Source: Streptomyces candidus (GTDB lineage Bacteria > Actinomycetota > Actinomycetes > Streptomycetales > Streptomycetaceae). Taken from it: a stretch of DNA of 64,000 bases. The stretch is from contig NZ_JACHEM010000004.1 of the NCBI RefSeq assembly GCF_014207445.1, positions 186,001 through 250,000 on the forward strand. Reading direction: 5' to 3'. The position numbers were made by a program, and so were the translations under genes. A model generated the notes under the pieces. The model was given only the letters and a program-made list of their open reading frames with translations, was not told the DNA's origin and did no database searches. This document shows, one piece after another, positions 1 to 8,680 of the stretch; position 1 is the first letter of the stretch, and each line of letters starts with the position of its first letter.

Positions 1-974
1 AGGTTCTGGGTGGCGCTGCCGACGGAATCGCCGCTTCCGCCGGTGCTGGCGCCCGTGCCGGTTCCGGGGGTGCTGCCGGTGCCGACGCCTGTGCCCGTGC
101 CGGTTCCGGCGGTGCCTGTGCCGTTGTTGCTGCCGATGCCGGTCCCGTTGTTGGTGCCTGTGCCGACGCCGGTGCCTGTGCCGTCGGCGGACAGGCCGTT
201 GCCGCCGCTGCCGGACTCGGCCTTGTTCTCTTCGACGATCGGCTTGTTCCGGTCGAAGGGGTAGGCCGGGTACAGGTCGGCGATCTGCTTCTGGTCCAGA
301 CGGCCGGCCAGCAGCGAGCGGTCGATCTCGTCCTGCATGTTGCCACGCAGGTCCCAGGCCATCGCCTTGAGCCAGGCCACCGAGTCGACCGGTGTCCACT
401 CCTCGGGCGTGTAGTCGTACTTGAAGCCGAGGGCCGCGTACTCCACGGAGATGTCCTTGTTGGAACGCCCCTTGAGGTACTGGTTGACCCCGGACGCGTA
501 CGCCTGGAGGTACTTTTTCGTCTCGGGCGACAACTTGGTGTCGTACTCCCGCTGCGCGACCTGCCGCCAGCCGAGCGTGCGGAGGAAGGCGTCGGTCTCG
601 ACCTGACCTTCACCGAACATCTCCGAGAGACGACCTGACGTCATGTGCCGGCGGACGTCCATCTCCCAGAAGCGGTCCTGCGCCTGGACGAAGCCCTGGG
701 CACGGAAGAGGTCGGCGTCGGAGGAGGCATAGATCTGCGGGATGCCGTTGGCGTCGCGCTTCACGTCGACCGGCCCCGTCAGGCCGTCGAGCGTCAGTTC
801 GCCGCTGGTCTGAGGGAACGAGGCCCGCACGGTGCTCACGCCCCAGTACGCGCCGAAACCGACGCCCGCGACGATCGCCAGCACCAGCACGATCACGAGC
901 AGACGAACGCGGCCCCCCCTCTTCTTCTTGCCGGTGGGGGCGGCTCCGGAAGGGTCTGTGGTGGTGGCGGGCAT
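1..974 (-). CDS. Penicillin acylase family (Ntn hydrolase) protein, partial
   Basis: The reading frame enters from the left edge and starts at the ATG at 974; the C-terminal part is outside the window. The start is followed by a basic stretch and one membrane segment (residues about 15-40), so the protein is exported or anchored. Family motifs are clear: residues RDANGIPQIYA, then QGFVQAQDRFWEMD and SGRLSEMFG, as in the alpha chain of penicillin/acyl-homoserine-lactone acylases. The family cleaves amide bonds and self-processes at an internal Ser, which would lie beyond the edge. From about residue 258 the frame runs into a Gly-Thr-Asn-rich low-complexity insert (bases 8-210) where the spacer between the alpha and beta chains usually lies. 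The substrate cannot be told. Confidence 0.9.
   Translation of the reverse strand, partial: MPATTTDPSGAAPTGKKKRGGRVRLLVIVLVLAIVAGVGFGAYWGVSTVRASFPQTSGELTLDGLTGPVDVKRDANGIPQIYASSDADLFRAQGFVQAQDRFWEMDVRRHMTSGRLSEMFGEGQVETDAFLRTLGWRQVAQREYDTKLSPETKKYLQAYASGVNQYLKGRSNKDISVEYAALGFKYDYTPEEWTPVDSVAWLKAMAWDLRGNMQDEIDRSLLAGRLDQKQIADLYPAYPFDRNKPIVEENKAESGSGGNGLSADGTGTGVGTGTNNGTGIGSNNGTGTAGTGTGTGVGTGSTPGTGTGASTGGSGDSVGSATQN
8..210 (-). repeat. Gly-Thr-rich low-complexity coding repeat in the acylase
   Basis: Imperfect tandem units encoding GTGTG, GVGTGT and GIGSNNGTG follow one another for about 65 codons. The DNA is built from short ccggtgcc/gtgccg-type repeats, so it is prone to length change by slippage. 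Confidence 0.8.
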
Positions 975-1114
975 CGCTGTCCTTCGCGGGGCAGGGTGGT
1001 CCTGGAGTGCTGGAGCAACCATAGGCGCAGCCCCGTACCGCTCCCGACTCGGTCTCCGGAACACCTCGTGGGAGAGCAGCGGAGCGGCGTTAAGGAAACA
1101 TCAAAGATTAGGTA

Positions 1115-1131
1115 AGGTAATGAAACTACCT
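1115..1131. promoter_or_regulatory. Dyad AGGTA-N7-TACCT upstream of the antiporter
   Basis: A perfect 5-7-5 inverted repeat lies about 50 nt upstream of the antiporter start, in the 204-nt gap divergent from the acylase gene. The local sequence is AT-richer than its surroundings and contains TAGGTA and TAAGGT, which resemble -10 elements. Promoter or operator role is inferred only. Confidence 0.3.
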
Positions 1132-1178
1132 CGCCGTCGGAAGGAACGATCCGGCAGGCCCCAGGAAAGGACCGGCCC

Positions 1179-2738
1179 CTGACTGTCCACCAGCTCAACG
1201 AACTGATGCTCATCTGCGCCGTCGTCCTCCTGGTCGCTGTCGCGGCCGTGCGCCTGTCCTCCCGCAGCGGCCTCCCCAGTCTGCTGATCTACCTCGGAAT
1301 CGGTGTCGCACTCGGTCAGGACGGCATCGGCAACGTCGCGTTCGACAACGCCGAGCTGACCCAGGTGATCGGCTACGCGGCACTCGTCGTGATCCTGGCC
1401 GAGGGCGGCCTGGGGACGAAGTGGAAAGAGATCAAACCGGCGCTTCCGTCGGCGGTCGTCCTGTCGACATTCGGTGTCGCGGTGAGCGTGGGAATCACCG
1501 CGGCCGGCGCGCACTACCTGGTCGGTCTCGACTGGCGGCAAGCGCTGATCATCGGCGCGGTGGTGTCCTCGACGGACGCCGCGGCGGTCTTCTCCGTGCT
1601 GCGCAAAGTGCCGCTGCCCGGCCGACTGACCGGTGTCCTGGAGGCGGAGTCGGGGTTCAACGACGCTCCGGTGGTGATCCTGGTCGTCGCGTTCTCCACG
1701 GTGGGCCCCGTAGACAGCTGGTACCACCTGCTCGGCGAGATCGCGCTGGAGCTCGCGATCGGCGCGGCCATCGGCCTCGCGGTGGGATGGCTCGGCTCAC
1801 TCGGGCTGCGCAGCGTCGCCCTGCCCGCCTCCGGCCTGTATCCGATCGCCGTGATGGCCATCGCGGTGACGGCGTACGCGGCGGGAGCGCTGGCGCACGG
1901 CTCGGGCTTCCTCGCCGTCTACCTGGCATCAGTGATCATGGGCAATGCCGGGTTGCCGCACTGGGCGGCGACCCGCGGCTTCGCCGACGGGCTCGGCTGG
2001 ATGGCACAGATCGGCATGTTCGTGCTGCTGGGGCTGCTGGCCACGCCGCACAAACTCGTTGCCGACATCTGGCCGGCGATCATCGTCGGTCTTGTCCTGA
2101 CCATGGTCGCCCGGCCCGCGTCCGTCCTGCTGAGTCTGCTGCCGTTCCGCACGTCGATGCGCGAACAGGCACTGCTGTCGTGGGCCGGCCTGCGCGGGGC
2201 GGTGCCCATCGTGCTCGCCACCATCCCCATGGTGAGCGGCATCGAGGGCAGCGACCAGATCTTCAACATCGTTTTCGTCCTGGTCGTCGTCTACACCCTG
2301 GTGCAGGGGCCGACGCTTCCCTGGGTGGCAAGGCGGCTGCGCCTCCAGGAGTCGGAGGACACCGCGGCCGACCTCGGTATCGAATCCGCGCCGCTGGAGC
2401 GGCTGCGCGGGCACCTGCTGTCGGTCTTCGTCCCCACGGAGTCGCGGATGCACGGCGTGGAGGTGGCCGAACTGCGGCTGCCGCCCGGTGCCGCCGTCAC
2501 CCTGGTCGTCCGCAACGGCACCAGCTTCGTACCGCAGCCGACGACCGTCCTCCAGCGCGGAGACGAACTGCTGGTGGTGGCCACCGACCCGGTGCGGGAC
2601 GCGGCCGAGAGGCGGCTGCGCGCGGTCGGCCAGGGCGGCAAGCTGGCGGACTGGCTGGGCACGGGCGGGGAACCAGCTCCGACCCCCACCGGAGGAAAAA
2701 CAACGAAAGCAAGGCCCTTTACTCGGAAGCACCTGTAA
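1179..2738 (+). CDS. CPA1-type potassium/proton (cation/H+) antiporter
   Basis: This is a polytopic membrane antiporter exchanging K+ or Na+ for H+ (NhaP2/CvrA type). About 12 hydrophobic segments fill residues 1-390. They include the transport-core motifs SSTDAAAVFS and ESGFNDAPVV, whose Asp residues are the expected cation/proton site, and WAGLRGAVPI near residue 335. The last 110 residues form a soluble TrkA-C-like domain that usually senses nucleotides or ions. I favour the CTG at 1179 (LTVHQLNELM...) because AGGAAAGG sits 8 nt upstream; the first ATG is 1206 and has no good ribosome site. The gene is divergent from the acylase and followed by an MFS gene on the same strand after 227 nt. 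Confidence 0.88.
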   Translation: MTVHQLNELMLICAVVLLVAVAAVRLSSRSGLPSLLIYLGIGVALGQDGIGNVAFDNAELTQVIGYAALVVILAEGGLGTKWKEIKPALPSAVVLSTFGVAVSVGITAAGAHYLVGLDWRQALIIGAVVSSTDAAAVFSVLRKVPLPGRLTGVLEAESGFNDAPVVILVVAFSTVGPVDSWYHLLGEIALELAIGAAIGLAVGWLGSLGLRSVALPASGLYPIAVMAIAVTAYAAGALAHGSGFLAVYLASVIMGNAGLPHWAATRGFADGLGWMAQIGMFVLLGLLATPHKLVADIWPAIIVGLVLTMVARPASVLLSLLPFRTSMREQALLSWAGLRGAVPIVLATIPMVSGIEGSDQIFNIVFVLVVVYTLVQGPTLPWVARRLRLQESEDTAADLGIESAPLERLRGHLLSVFVPTESRMHGVEVAELRLPPGAAVTLVVRNGTSFVPQPTTVLQRGDELLVVATDPVRDAAERRLRAVGQGGKLADWLGTGGEPAPTPTGGKTTKARPFTRKHL

Positions 2739-2802
2739 CATGAAGGTGAATTGATCGACCAACTCTGCCTGACGCAGAGCTGGCGCGACCGCACGGCGGC
2801 CG

Positions 2803-2830
2803 CCCCTGCCGCTTGAACCCGTGGCAGGGG
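2803..2830 (+). terminator. Possible hairpin after the antiporter gene
   Basis: An 8-bp stem (CCCCTGCC/GGCAGGGG) with a 12-nt loop lies between two same-strand genes. A smaller stem, CTCTGC/GCAGAG, precedes it at 2763-2779. No T-run follows, so termination is uncertain. Confidence 0.35.
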
Positions 2831-2965
2831 GCCTGGTACCTACCGCCGGTCCTGCGCAAGAGGACAGCTCTCGGCGGATCCCGCACGCGATGCGTGCCCA
2901 TGTACGGCGACATGTCGCCCGTAAATGCAAGGGGAGCGCTACCAGGCGGCAGAAAGGCAAGGGCC

Positions 2966-4258
2966 GTGACGAACACGGTCACGACCGACGCCACCGCACC
3001 CAAGAGCGGCAAGCGCCCCAGCTACGGGCAGCTGCTGCACACCCCCGGGGTGTGGGGCTACCTGATCCCAGGCTTCCTGGCCCGGCAGCCCTTCGCGATG
3101 CTGACCATCGGCATCGTGCTGCTGGTGCAGCACACCACCGGCTCGTACGGCAGCGCCGGCATCGTCGCTGCCGTCACCGGTGTCTCCATGGCGCTGTTCG
3201 CCCCGCAGAGCGGAAAGCTCGCCGACCGCTTCGGACAGCGGGCGGTACTGCTGCCGGGCGTGCTGGTGCACGCGGCATCCGTCGGCGCGCTGGTCACCCT
3301 GGCGCTCTCCGATGCGCCGATGTGGGCGCTGTTCGCGGCGGCGGTCCCGGCCGGTGCCTCGGTACCGCAGGTCGGTCCGATGGTGCGGGCGCGCTGGGCG
3401 GCGAAGCTGGACGGCTCGCCGCTGATGTCGACAGCCGCGGCCTTCGAATCGGTGACGGACGAGTTCACCTTCGTGGTCGGCCCCGTGCTGGCCACCGCCC
3501 TGTGTACAGGCGTGCACCCGGCGGCAGGTCTGATCGCCGAGGCGACCCTGACCCTGGCGGGCGGCCTGTTCTTCGCGGCGCAGAAGCGCTCCCAGCCGGC
3601 CCCCAGCCACACCAAGGGCGAAGCGCGCGTCAAGCACGCTTCCGCGCTGTCCGTGCCGGGCGTGCGCGTCCTGGCGGTCGCCTTCCTCGGCATCGGCACC
3701 GTCTTCGGTGGCATGCAGGTCTCGCTGACGGCTTTCTCCGAGGAGATCGGCAACCCGGGCATCAACGGGCTGCTGTACGGAGTCTTCGCGGCCGGAAACA
3801 TGCTGGCCGGCGTCGCTTGCGGCACCATCGCCTGGAAGGTGGGCCCGCGCCGCCGCCTGATGACCGGCTACGCCGGCCTGACACTGTTCGCATCTGGACT
3901 GTGGGCCGTGCACTCCGTGCCCCTGCTGGCCGGACTCGGTCTTCTGGTCGGCCTGTGCATCGCACCCGCGCTGATCACCGGCTACACGATGGTGGAGACG
4001 CTGGTCCCGGCCACCGCGCGCACCGAGGCATTCACCTGGCTGACCGGCGCGGTGGCGTTCGGACAGGCCATGGCCGTGACGGTCGCCGGGCGGCTCACCG
4101 ACGCCTTCGGGTCGACTGCCGGTTTCCTGGTCCCGTTGGGCGGCACAGCGCTCGCACTCACCGTGCTGATCGTGCTGCGCTCGCGACTGCTGCCGCCCTC
4201 GACCGGAAGGGTCGCGGCGCGTGGCATGGGTCACCGCGTGCCGGTCACGGTGGACTGA
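2966..4258 (+). CDS. MFS transporter (putative exporter)
   Basis: A 430-residue major facilitator protein with about 12 membrane segments and a short polar N-terminus. The segment QSGKLADRFGQRA around residue 75 is the conserved loop 2-3 signature (G-x3-D-R-x-G-x-R type), and PRRRLMTGYAG is the mid-protein cytoplasmic loop. The GTG at 2966 is chosen because aaaggcaag lies just upstream and the protein then begins directly before its first membrane segment; the frame is open further upstream but without coding character. The substrate cannot be deduced. It stands alone between the antiporter and the FmdB-type gene. Confidence 0.85.
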   Translation: MTNTVTTDATAPKSGKRPSYGQLLHTPGVWGYLIPGFLARQPFAMLTIGIVLLVQHTTGSYGSAGIVAAVTGVSMALFAPQSGKLADRFGQRAVLLPGVLVHAASVGALVTLALSDAPMWALFAAAVPAGASVPQVGPMVRARWAAKLDGSPLMSTAAAFESVTDEFTFVVGPVLATALCTGVHPAAGLIAEATLTLAGGLFFAAQKRSQPAPSHTKGEARVKHASALSVPGVRVLAVAFLGIGTVFGGMQVSLTAFSEEIGNPGINGLLYGVFAAGNMLAGVACGTIAWKVGPRRRLMTGYAGLTLFASGLWAVHSVPLLAGLGLLVGLCIAPALITGYTMVETLVPATARTEAFTWLTGAVAFGQAMAVTVAGRLTDAFGSTAGFLVPLGGTALALTVLIVLRSRLLPPSTGRVAARGMGHRVPVTVD

Positions 4259-4324
4259 TCCAGCGGAATACGTCACTATGGACCGTCGTTAGCACTCAAC
4301 GAGTGAGAGTGCCAGGAGGAGCAA

Positions 4325-4657
4325 GTGCCGACCTACCAGTACCAGTGCACGGCGTGTGGCGAAGGCCTTGAGGCCGTTCAGAAGTTCACCGACGACGCAC
4401 TGACCGAGTGCCCGAACTGCCAGGGACGCCTGAAGAAGGTCTTCTCTGCGGTCGGCATCGTCTTCAAGGGCTCAGGTTTTTACCGGAACGACAGCCGTGG
4501 CTCGTCGTCGAGCAGCACGGCGGCGTCCTCGGCCTCAAAGGCCGCTGCGTCGTCCACGTCGGGCAGCACATCGGATGCGAAGCCTGCGGCTTCGTCGTCG
4601 ACGTCGTCCTCTGCGAGTTCGTCGAGCTCCTCCTCGGGGTCCTCCTCGGCCGCCTGA
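4325..4657 (+). CDS. FmdB family zinc-ribbon protein with Ser/Ala-rich tail
   Basis: A 110-residue protein. The first 55 residues form the FmdB-type zinc ribbon with two Cys pairs (CTACG and CPNCQG) and the typical VFSAVGIVFKGSGFY end. The remaining half is almost pure Ser/Ala/Thr with a few Lys and is probably disordered. FmdB was named as a regulator of formamidase in Methylophilus; the role in Streptomyces is unknown. The GTG start at 4325 is preceded by AGGAGGA at good spacing. A strong hairpin terminator follows directly. Confidence 0.9.
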   Translation: MPTYQYQCTACGEGLEAVQKFTDDALTECPNCQGRLKKVFSAVGIVFKGSGFYRNDSRGSSSSSTAASSASKAAASSTSGSTSDAKPAASSSTSSSASSSSSSSGSSSAA

Positions 4658-4670
4658 GAATCGTTTCTTC

Positions 4671-4707
4671 CCGGAGTCCCCGCCGTTCCGGACGGCGGGG
4701 ACTCCGG
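4671..4707 (+). terminator. Strong hairpin between fmdB-like gene and MTA phosphorylase gene
   Basis: A perfect 15-bp stem (CCGGAGTCCCCGCCG with its complement, 7-nt loop), 14 nt after the FmdB-type stop. It is followed by cgtttcg, with little T-run, as is common in Streptomyces. Confidence 0.75.
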
Positions 4708-4736
4708 CGTTTCGAGCCGGGGCTAGGGTGACGGCC

Positions 4737-5609
4737 ATGGCGAACACAGCGCAGGCACCGACCACGCGGAACGAGAGCTGCCAGGCGGAGATCGGCGTCA
4801 TCGGCGGCTCGGGCTTCTACTCTTTCCTGCAGGACGTGACCGAGGTGGAGGTGGACACCCCCTACGGCCGCCCCAGCGACTCGTTGTTCCTGGGCGAGAT
4901 CGCCGGCCGGAAGGTGGCGTTCCTCCCTCGGCACGGGCGCGGCCACCACCTGCCGCCGCACCGGATCAACTACCGGGCCAACCTGTGGGCGCTGCGCTCG
5001 GTGGGCGCACGCCAGGTGCTCGGGCCGTGCGCGGTGGGCGGTTTGCGGGCAGAGTACGGGCCGGGCACGCTGCTGGTGCCGGATCAGCTCGTCGACCGTA
5101 CGAAGGCCAGGGCGCAGACGTACTACGACGGTGAGAGCGCCGTCGACGGGAAGCTCCCCGAGGTCGTGCACATGTCGTTTGCCGACCCGTACTGCCCGGT
5201 GGGCCGCACGGCGGCGCTGGCCTCGGCGCGCGGGCGGGACTGGGAGCCGGTGGACGGCGGGACGCTAGTGGTCGTCGAGGGCCCGCGCTTCTCGACCAGG
5301 GCCGAGTCGGTGTGGCACGCGTCGATGGGCTGGTCAGTGGTCGGCATGACCGGCCACCCCGAGGCGGTCCTCGCGCGTGAGCTGGGGCTTTGCTACACGT
5401 CGATGGCGCTGGTCACCGATCTGGACGCGGGCGCGGAGACGGGTGAGGGCGTCAGTCATGAAGAGGTGCTGAAGGTGTTCGGTGCGAATGTCGACCGGCT
5501 GCGCGGTGTGTTGTTCGACGCGGTGGCGGGGCTGCCCTCGAACGCGTCGCGGGACTGCCTGTGCGCGCATGCTCTGGACGGGATCGAAACGGGGATCGCG
5601 CTTCCCTGA
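4737..5609 (+). CDS. mtnP: S-methyl-5'-thioadenosine phosphorylase
   Basis: This cytoplasmic enzyme cleaves 5'-methylthioadenosine with phosphate to adenine and 5-methylthioribose-1-phosphate, in purine and methionine salvage. The 290-residue length fits the family. Visible motifs are IGVIGGSGFY (phosphate site), LPRHGRGH, EGPRFSTRAES and VTDLDAG, the Asp pair around the base-binding site. GMTGHPEA replaces the NM(T/P)-type loop of animal enzymes, as is usual in actinobacteria. The ATG at 4737 is the first start after the hairpin; no strong ribosome site is visible. Several PNP-family members share this fold, so 6-oxopurine preference cannot be fully excluded. Confidence 0.9.
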   Translation: MANTAQAPTTRNESCQAEIGVIGGSGFYSFLQDVTEVEVDTPYGRPSDSLFLGEIAGRKVAFLPRHGRGHHLPPHRINYRANLWALRSVGARQVLGPCAVGGLRAEYGPGTLLVPDQLVDRTKARAQTYYDGESAVDGKLPEVVHMSFADPYCPVGRTAALASARGRDWEPVDGGTLVVVEGPRFSTRAESVWHASMGWSVVGMTGHPEAVLARELGLCYTSMALVTDLDAGAETGEGVSHEEVLKVFGANVDRLRGVLFDAVAGLPSNASRDCLCAHALDGIETGIALP

Positions 5610-5653
5610 AGTTGGCGGAGGGCCTCCCGGTATGCCTCGCGAGTATGAGGGAG

Positions 5654-5662
5654 TTGTCCACA
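5654..5662 (+). promoter_or_regulatory. Single consensus DnaA box TTGTCCACA
   Basis: An exact match to the preferred Streptomyces DnaA box lies in the gap between the mtnP and SAF-domain genes. Only one copy was seen here, so this is not an origin. Confidence 0.4.
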
Positions 5663-5762
5663 GTCAGAGGTCTGTACACAGGCTCCAGCGGGACGGGCAG
5701 GGAGCGGGGATCGTGAGTAGTGCTCAGTCCGAGCACCCCTTGCGACCAGGTGGTGATCCTTC

Positions 5763-6347
5763 ATGTCCTCCCCTTCGCTTCCGCCCTCGTTGCTCCCCTC
5801 GCTCCCTCTTTCCCTGCCCCCGCCCGAGCCGTTCGGTGTGCCGGAGTTCGCGCCTCTGCGGGTACGTGGCGGCGGTGGCCGGCACAGGTTGGGGCGGGCC
5901 TTGCGGCGCAGGCGACGGGTGGTGGCGGCGGGGCTTGCGGTGACCGCCGCGGTGCTGGTGTTCTCGGCGCCGCATGTCTCGGAGCGTACGGAGGCGCACA
6001 TGGAGGCCTCCGGTTCGGACGTATCGGCCGGCCGCCGGGCGGTTGTGCCTGCGGAGTTGGTGTCCGCGCCGGTGCGGATCGCGGACGCGGCGACGGTTCG
6101 GCTGTTGCGACGCGGGGACCGGGTGGACGTGATCGCGTCCGTCAACTCAGCTACTGGCGCGGAGAGTTCGGCGGCGAGGGTGGTGGCGTCGGGGGTACGC
6201 GTGGCTGATGTGCCGAGGCCGGGAGAGATGTCCTGGGACGGTACCCCGGACGGCGGGGCCTTGGTGGTGCTGTCCGTCTCCCGTGCCACCGCAACGCAGT
6301 TGGCAGGCGCGGGATCGACGTCGCGACTGGCGGTGACACTGTGCTGA
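5763..6347 (+). CDS. SAF-domain (CpaB/RcpC-like) membrane protein
   Basis: A 194-residue protein with a Pro/Leu/Ser-rich start, a basic patch (RHRLGRALRRRRR), one membrane segment at residues about 50-68 and an extracytoplasmic domain. That domain contains RAVVPAELVSAPVRIAD and LLRRGDRVDVIAS, the pattern of SAF/CpaB domains of Flp-pilus assembly proteins. No pilus genes are nearby, so a pilus role is not supported. It is a conserved neighbour of mscL in Streptomyces as far as I recall. The exact start is uncertain. Confidence 0.7.
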   Translation: MSSPSLPPSLLPSLPLSLPPPEPFGVPEFAPLRVRGGGGRHRLGRALRRRRRVVAAGLAVTAAVLVFSAPHVSERTEAHMEASGSDVSAGRRAVVPAELVSAPVRIADAATVRLLRRGDRVDVIASVNSATGAESSAARVVASGVRVADVPRPGEMSWDGTPDGGALVVLSVSRATATQLAGAGSTSRLAVTLC

Positions 6348-6367
6348 CCATTTGCGTTTCTTGCGCA

Positions 6368-6395
6368 GTTCGTGCACCGAATTGCACTGACGAAC
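6368..6395. promoter_or_regulatory. Nested inverted repeat between SAF-domain gene and mscL
   Basis: GTTCGTGCA is mirrored by TGCAC-TGA-CGAAC across six bases, a dyad interrupted by three unpaired bases. It lies 20 nt after one stop codon and about 110 nt before mscL. It could be a terminator or an operator. Confidence 0.35.
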
Positions 6396-6503
6396 AGTGT
6401 GGTCACCGATACGGGTTGGCAGATTGGACAGCGGCCACAGGTGCTGCCTTAAGTGGCGGAGAAGTCTGCTCAGCCCCCTGCACATGCGAAAAGAGGCTCA
6501 TTC

Positions 6504-6971
6504 GTGAGCGACGAGAAGACCAGCCTGCTGGAAGGCTTCAAAGCCTTCCTGATGCGCGGCAACGTGATCGATCTCGCGGTTGCTGTGGTCATCGGTGCTG
6601 CGTTCACCAACATTGTGAACTCGATCGTCAAAGGCGTGATCAATCCCCTTGTCGGCGCCTTCGGCACGCAGGATCTGGAGAAGTACAGCTCCTGTCTCAC
6701 CACGTGTGGGAAGGCCCCGGACGGCACGGTCGAGGGCATTCAGATCATGTGGGGCTCCGTGCTCAGCGCGGCGCTCAGCTTCCTGATCACCGCGGCCGTC
6801 GTCTACTTCCTGATGGTGTTGCCGATGGCGAAGTACCTCGCCCGGCGGGCCGCCCGGGAGAAGGCGAAGGCAGCAACCGAGGAGGTCATGGAGGCCACCG
6901 AGATCGAGTTGCTGAAGGAGATCAGGGACGCCCTGGTCGCGCAGCGCGGGTCGGGGCGAAGCAACCCGTAG
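6504..6971 (+). CDS. mscL: Large-conductance mechanosensitive channel MscL
   Basis: A 155-residue inner-membrane channel that opens under membrane tension to release solutes on osmotic downshift. The N-terminal helix SLLEGFKAFLMRGNVIDLAVAVVIG is the family hallmark (residues 6-30). TM2 with SFLITAAVVYFLMV is near residue 100, and a charged C-terminal helix with EIELLKEIRDAL forms the cytoplasmic bundle. A periplasmic loop carries two Cys (SSCLTTCGK), common in actinobacterial MscL. The GTG at 6504 is chosen over the upstream frame extension because AGAGG lies 8 nt before it and the family starts here. Confidence 0.95.
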   Translation: MSDEKTSLLEGFKAFLMRGNVIDLAVAVVIGAAFTNIVNSIVKGVINPLVGAFGTQDLEKYSSCLTTCGKAPDGTVEGIQIMWGSVLSAALSFLITAAVVYFLMVLPMAKYLARRAAREKAKAATEEVMEATEIELLKEIRDALVAQRGSGRSNP

Positions 6972-6984
6972 GGTCTCGTCCGGA

Positions 6985-7188
6985 TCAGACGTGGTGCGGC
7001 GGCTTCTCGTCGAGGAAGCGGGCGAGGTCCGTCGTACCACCGCTCGCCGTGGGCCGATCGCCCCAGCCCCGGTCCGAGTCGTCCGACGACTGCTGGTCCA
7101 GCGGATCGTCGAAGATCAGCCCGGGTTTGCGGCCCGTCTCCGGTTCGGGGCGGGCCGGGGCGGGGGCGGCGTGGTCGGAGGTGTTCAT
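6985..7188 (-). CDS. Small conserved hypothetical protein
   Basis: A 67-residue acidic, probably disordered protein, convergent with mscL across a 13-nt gap. The C-terminal half (GWGDRP..., then DLARFLDEKPPHHV) has a patterned, conserved look, with a short amphipathic helix ending in PPHH. The ATG at 7188 follows a gagga-like site. I do not recognise a function. Confidence 0.6.
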   Translation of the reverse strand: MNTSDHAAPAPARPEPETGRKPGLIFDDPLDQQSSDDSDRGWGDRPTASGGTTDLARFLDEKPPHHV

Positions 7189-7240
7189 TCCTCAAGGGTA
7201 CGGCGGACAGCCGACCCGCCCCGCGGAGCCGGCCGCCCGG

Positions 7241-8680
7241 TCAGCTGGGGGCCTCGGCGCCTTTACGGGCGTAGAACCACCAGCAGACGACCAAGCACGT
7301 GACGTAGAAGGCAACGAACACCCAGAGCGAGTTGACCACGGGGAAGTTCGCGAACATCGCGGGGATGAAGAAGAAGCCGTAGGCGGCGATACCGGAGCTG
7401 AAGCCGGTGACCGCGCCCGCCTCCATCTCGGACTGCTTGAGCGCCGCCACCCGCGCCTGTTCGCCCTTGCCCTCCGCGTCCTGGAGGTGCTGTTCGCGGA
7501 AGATCACCGGGATCTGCCGGAAGGTCGAGCCGTTGCCCAGGCCGCAGAAGAGAAACGCGACGAGGAAACCGGCGTAGAAGACCCAGAAGTTGCCGTTGTC
7601 ACCGCTGTGCGGGAGAGCGGTGATGACGACCACCAGGGCGATTCCCATGCCGACGAAGGACAACACGGTGACGCGGGCGCCGCCCATTCTGTCCGAGAGC
7701 CAGCCGCCGCCCCAGCGGGCGAGGGCCCCGACAAGCGGGCCGATCCAGGCGTACGTGGTGGCCGAGTAGTCCGGATTGATCGGCGTGAACGTGGTGTGGA
7801 TCAGGTTGGGCAGGGCTGCGGCGAAGCCGATGAACGAGCCGAAGGTCCCGACGTACAGCCAGGTCATCAGCCAGTTGTGCTTACGCCGGAAAATGATCTT
7901 CTGCTGGCTGAACGGGGCTGCGGCGACTTTGAGGTCGTTCATCAGGAACCAGGCGAGCAGGGCCATGATCACCAGCAACGGTACCCAGAGGAACGCGCCG
8001 TTCTGGAGCCAGACGTCCTCACCGGTCTCCCGGCTCTTCAGCGGGCCGCCGGCCGGAGCCAGAAGCACCGCGGCCGTAATGACCAGCGGAGCGACCAGCT
8101 GGACGACGGACACACCGAGGTTGCCGAGGCCACCGTTCATGCCGTTGGCGTTGCCCTTTTCCCGTTTGGGGAAGAAGAAGCCGATGTTCGCCATCGAGGA
8201 GGCGAAGTTCGCGCCGCCGAGACCGCAGACCGCTGCGATGAGCACCATTTCCCAGTAAGGGGTGCCGGTGTCCTGGAGTGCGAAGCCGAGCCAGAGCATC
8301 GGGGCAATCAGGATGATCGTGGAGAACGCGGTGAACTTGCGCTCGCCGAAGATCGGCCCGATGAAGGTGTACAGGATCCGGAAGGTACCGCCGGTGATGC
8401 CGGGGATGGCGGTCAGCCAGAAGAGCTGGGACTTGGAGTAGTCGAAGCCGACGTCGGCCAGTTTGACGACGGTGACCGACCACACCTGCCAGACGACGAA
8501 GCCCAGCATCAGTGCGGGAACCGAGACCCACAGATTGCGCTTGGCGACCCTGCGGCCGGTGGTCCGCCAGAAGGACTCGTCCTCGGGACGCCAGTCGTTG
8601 ATGGTCGTGCCCGGTCCGTACGTGTCGGCGCCGGTCCCTTGGCCTTCCCCGGTGGATGTTGCCGTCGCCATGGAGGTCAC
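7241..8680 (-). CDS. narK: NarK-type nitrate/nitrite transporter (MFS)
   Basis: A 479-residue protein with 12 membrane segments. The NarK signature GGLGNLGVSVVQ (residues about 185-197) matches the nitrate-porter motif, and GLGNGSTFRQIP near residue 395 matches the second conserved Gly-rich motif. It would import nitrate or exchange it for nitrite. The GTG at 8680 is chosen because AAGGA lies just upstream and its GTGA overlaps the stop of the preceding gene by 4 nt, implying translational coupling. It is the last gene of the operon that starts at 13875. Confidence 0.9.
   Translation of the reverse strand: MTSMATATSTGEGQGTGADTYGPGTTINDWRPEDESFWRTTGRRVAKRNLWVSVPALMLGFVVWQVWSVTVVKLADVGFDYSKSQLFWLTAIPGITGGTFRILYTFIGPIFGERKFTAFSTIILIAPMLWLGFALQDTGTPYWEMVLIAAVCGLGGANFASSMANIGFFFPKREKGNANGMNGGLGNLGVSVVQLVAPLVITAAVLLAPAGGPLKSRETGEDVWLQNGAFLWVPLLVIMALLAWFLMNDLKVAAAPFSQQKIIFRRKHNWLMTWLYVGTFGSFIGFAAALPNLIHTTFTPINPDYSATTYAWIGPLVGALARWGGGWLSDRMGGARVTVLSFVGMGIALVVVITALPHSGDNGNFWVFYAGFLVAFLFCGLGNGSTFRQIPVIFREQHLQDAEGKGEQARVAALKQSEMEAGAVTGFSSGIAAYGFFFIPAMFANFPVVNSLWVFVAFYVTCLVVCWWFYARKGAEAPS

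Noticed and set aside
10..264. Pro-Val-rich rightward frame
   Set aside because: It is the antisense of the acylase Gly-Thr repeat; no ribosome site or family resemblance.
5654..5662. Replication origin
   Set aside because: A single DnaA box; no cluster and no dnaA/dnaN neighbours.
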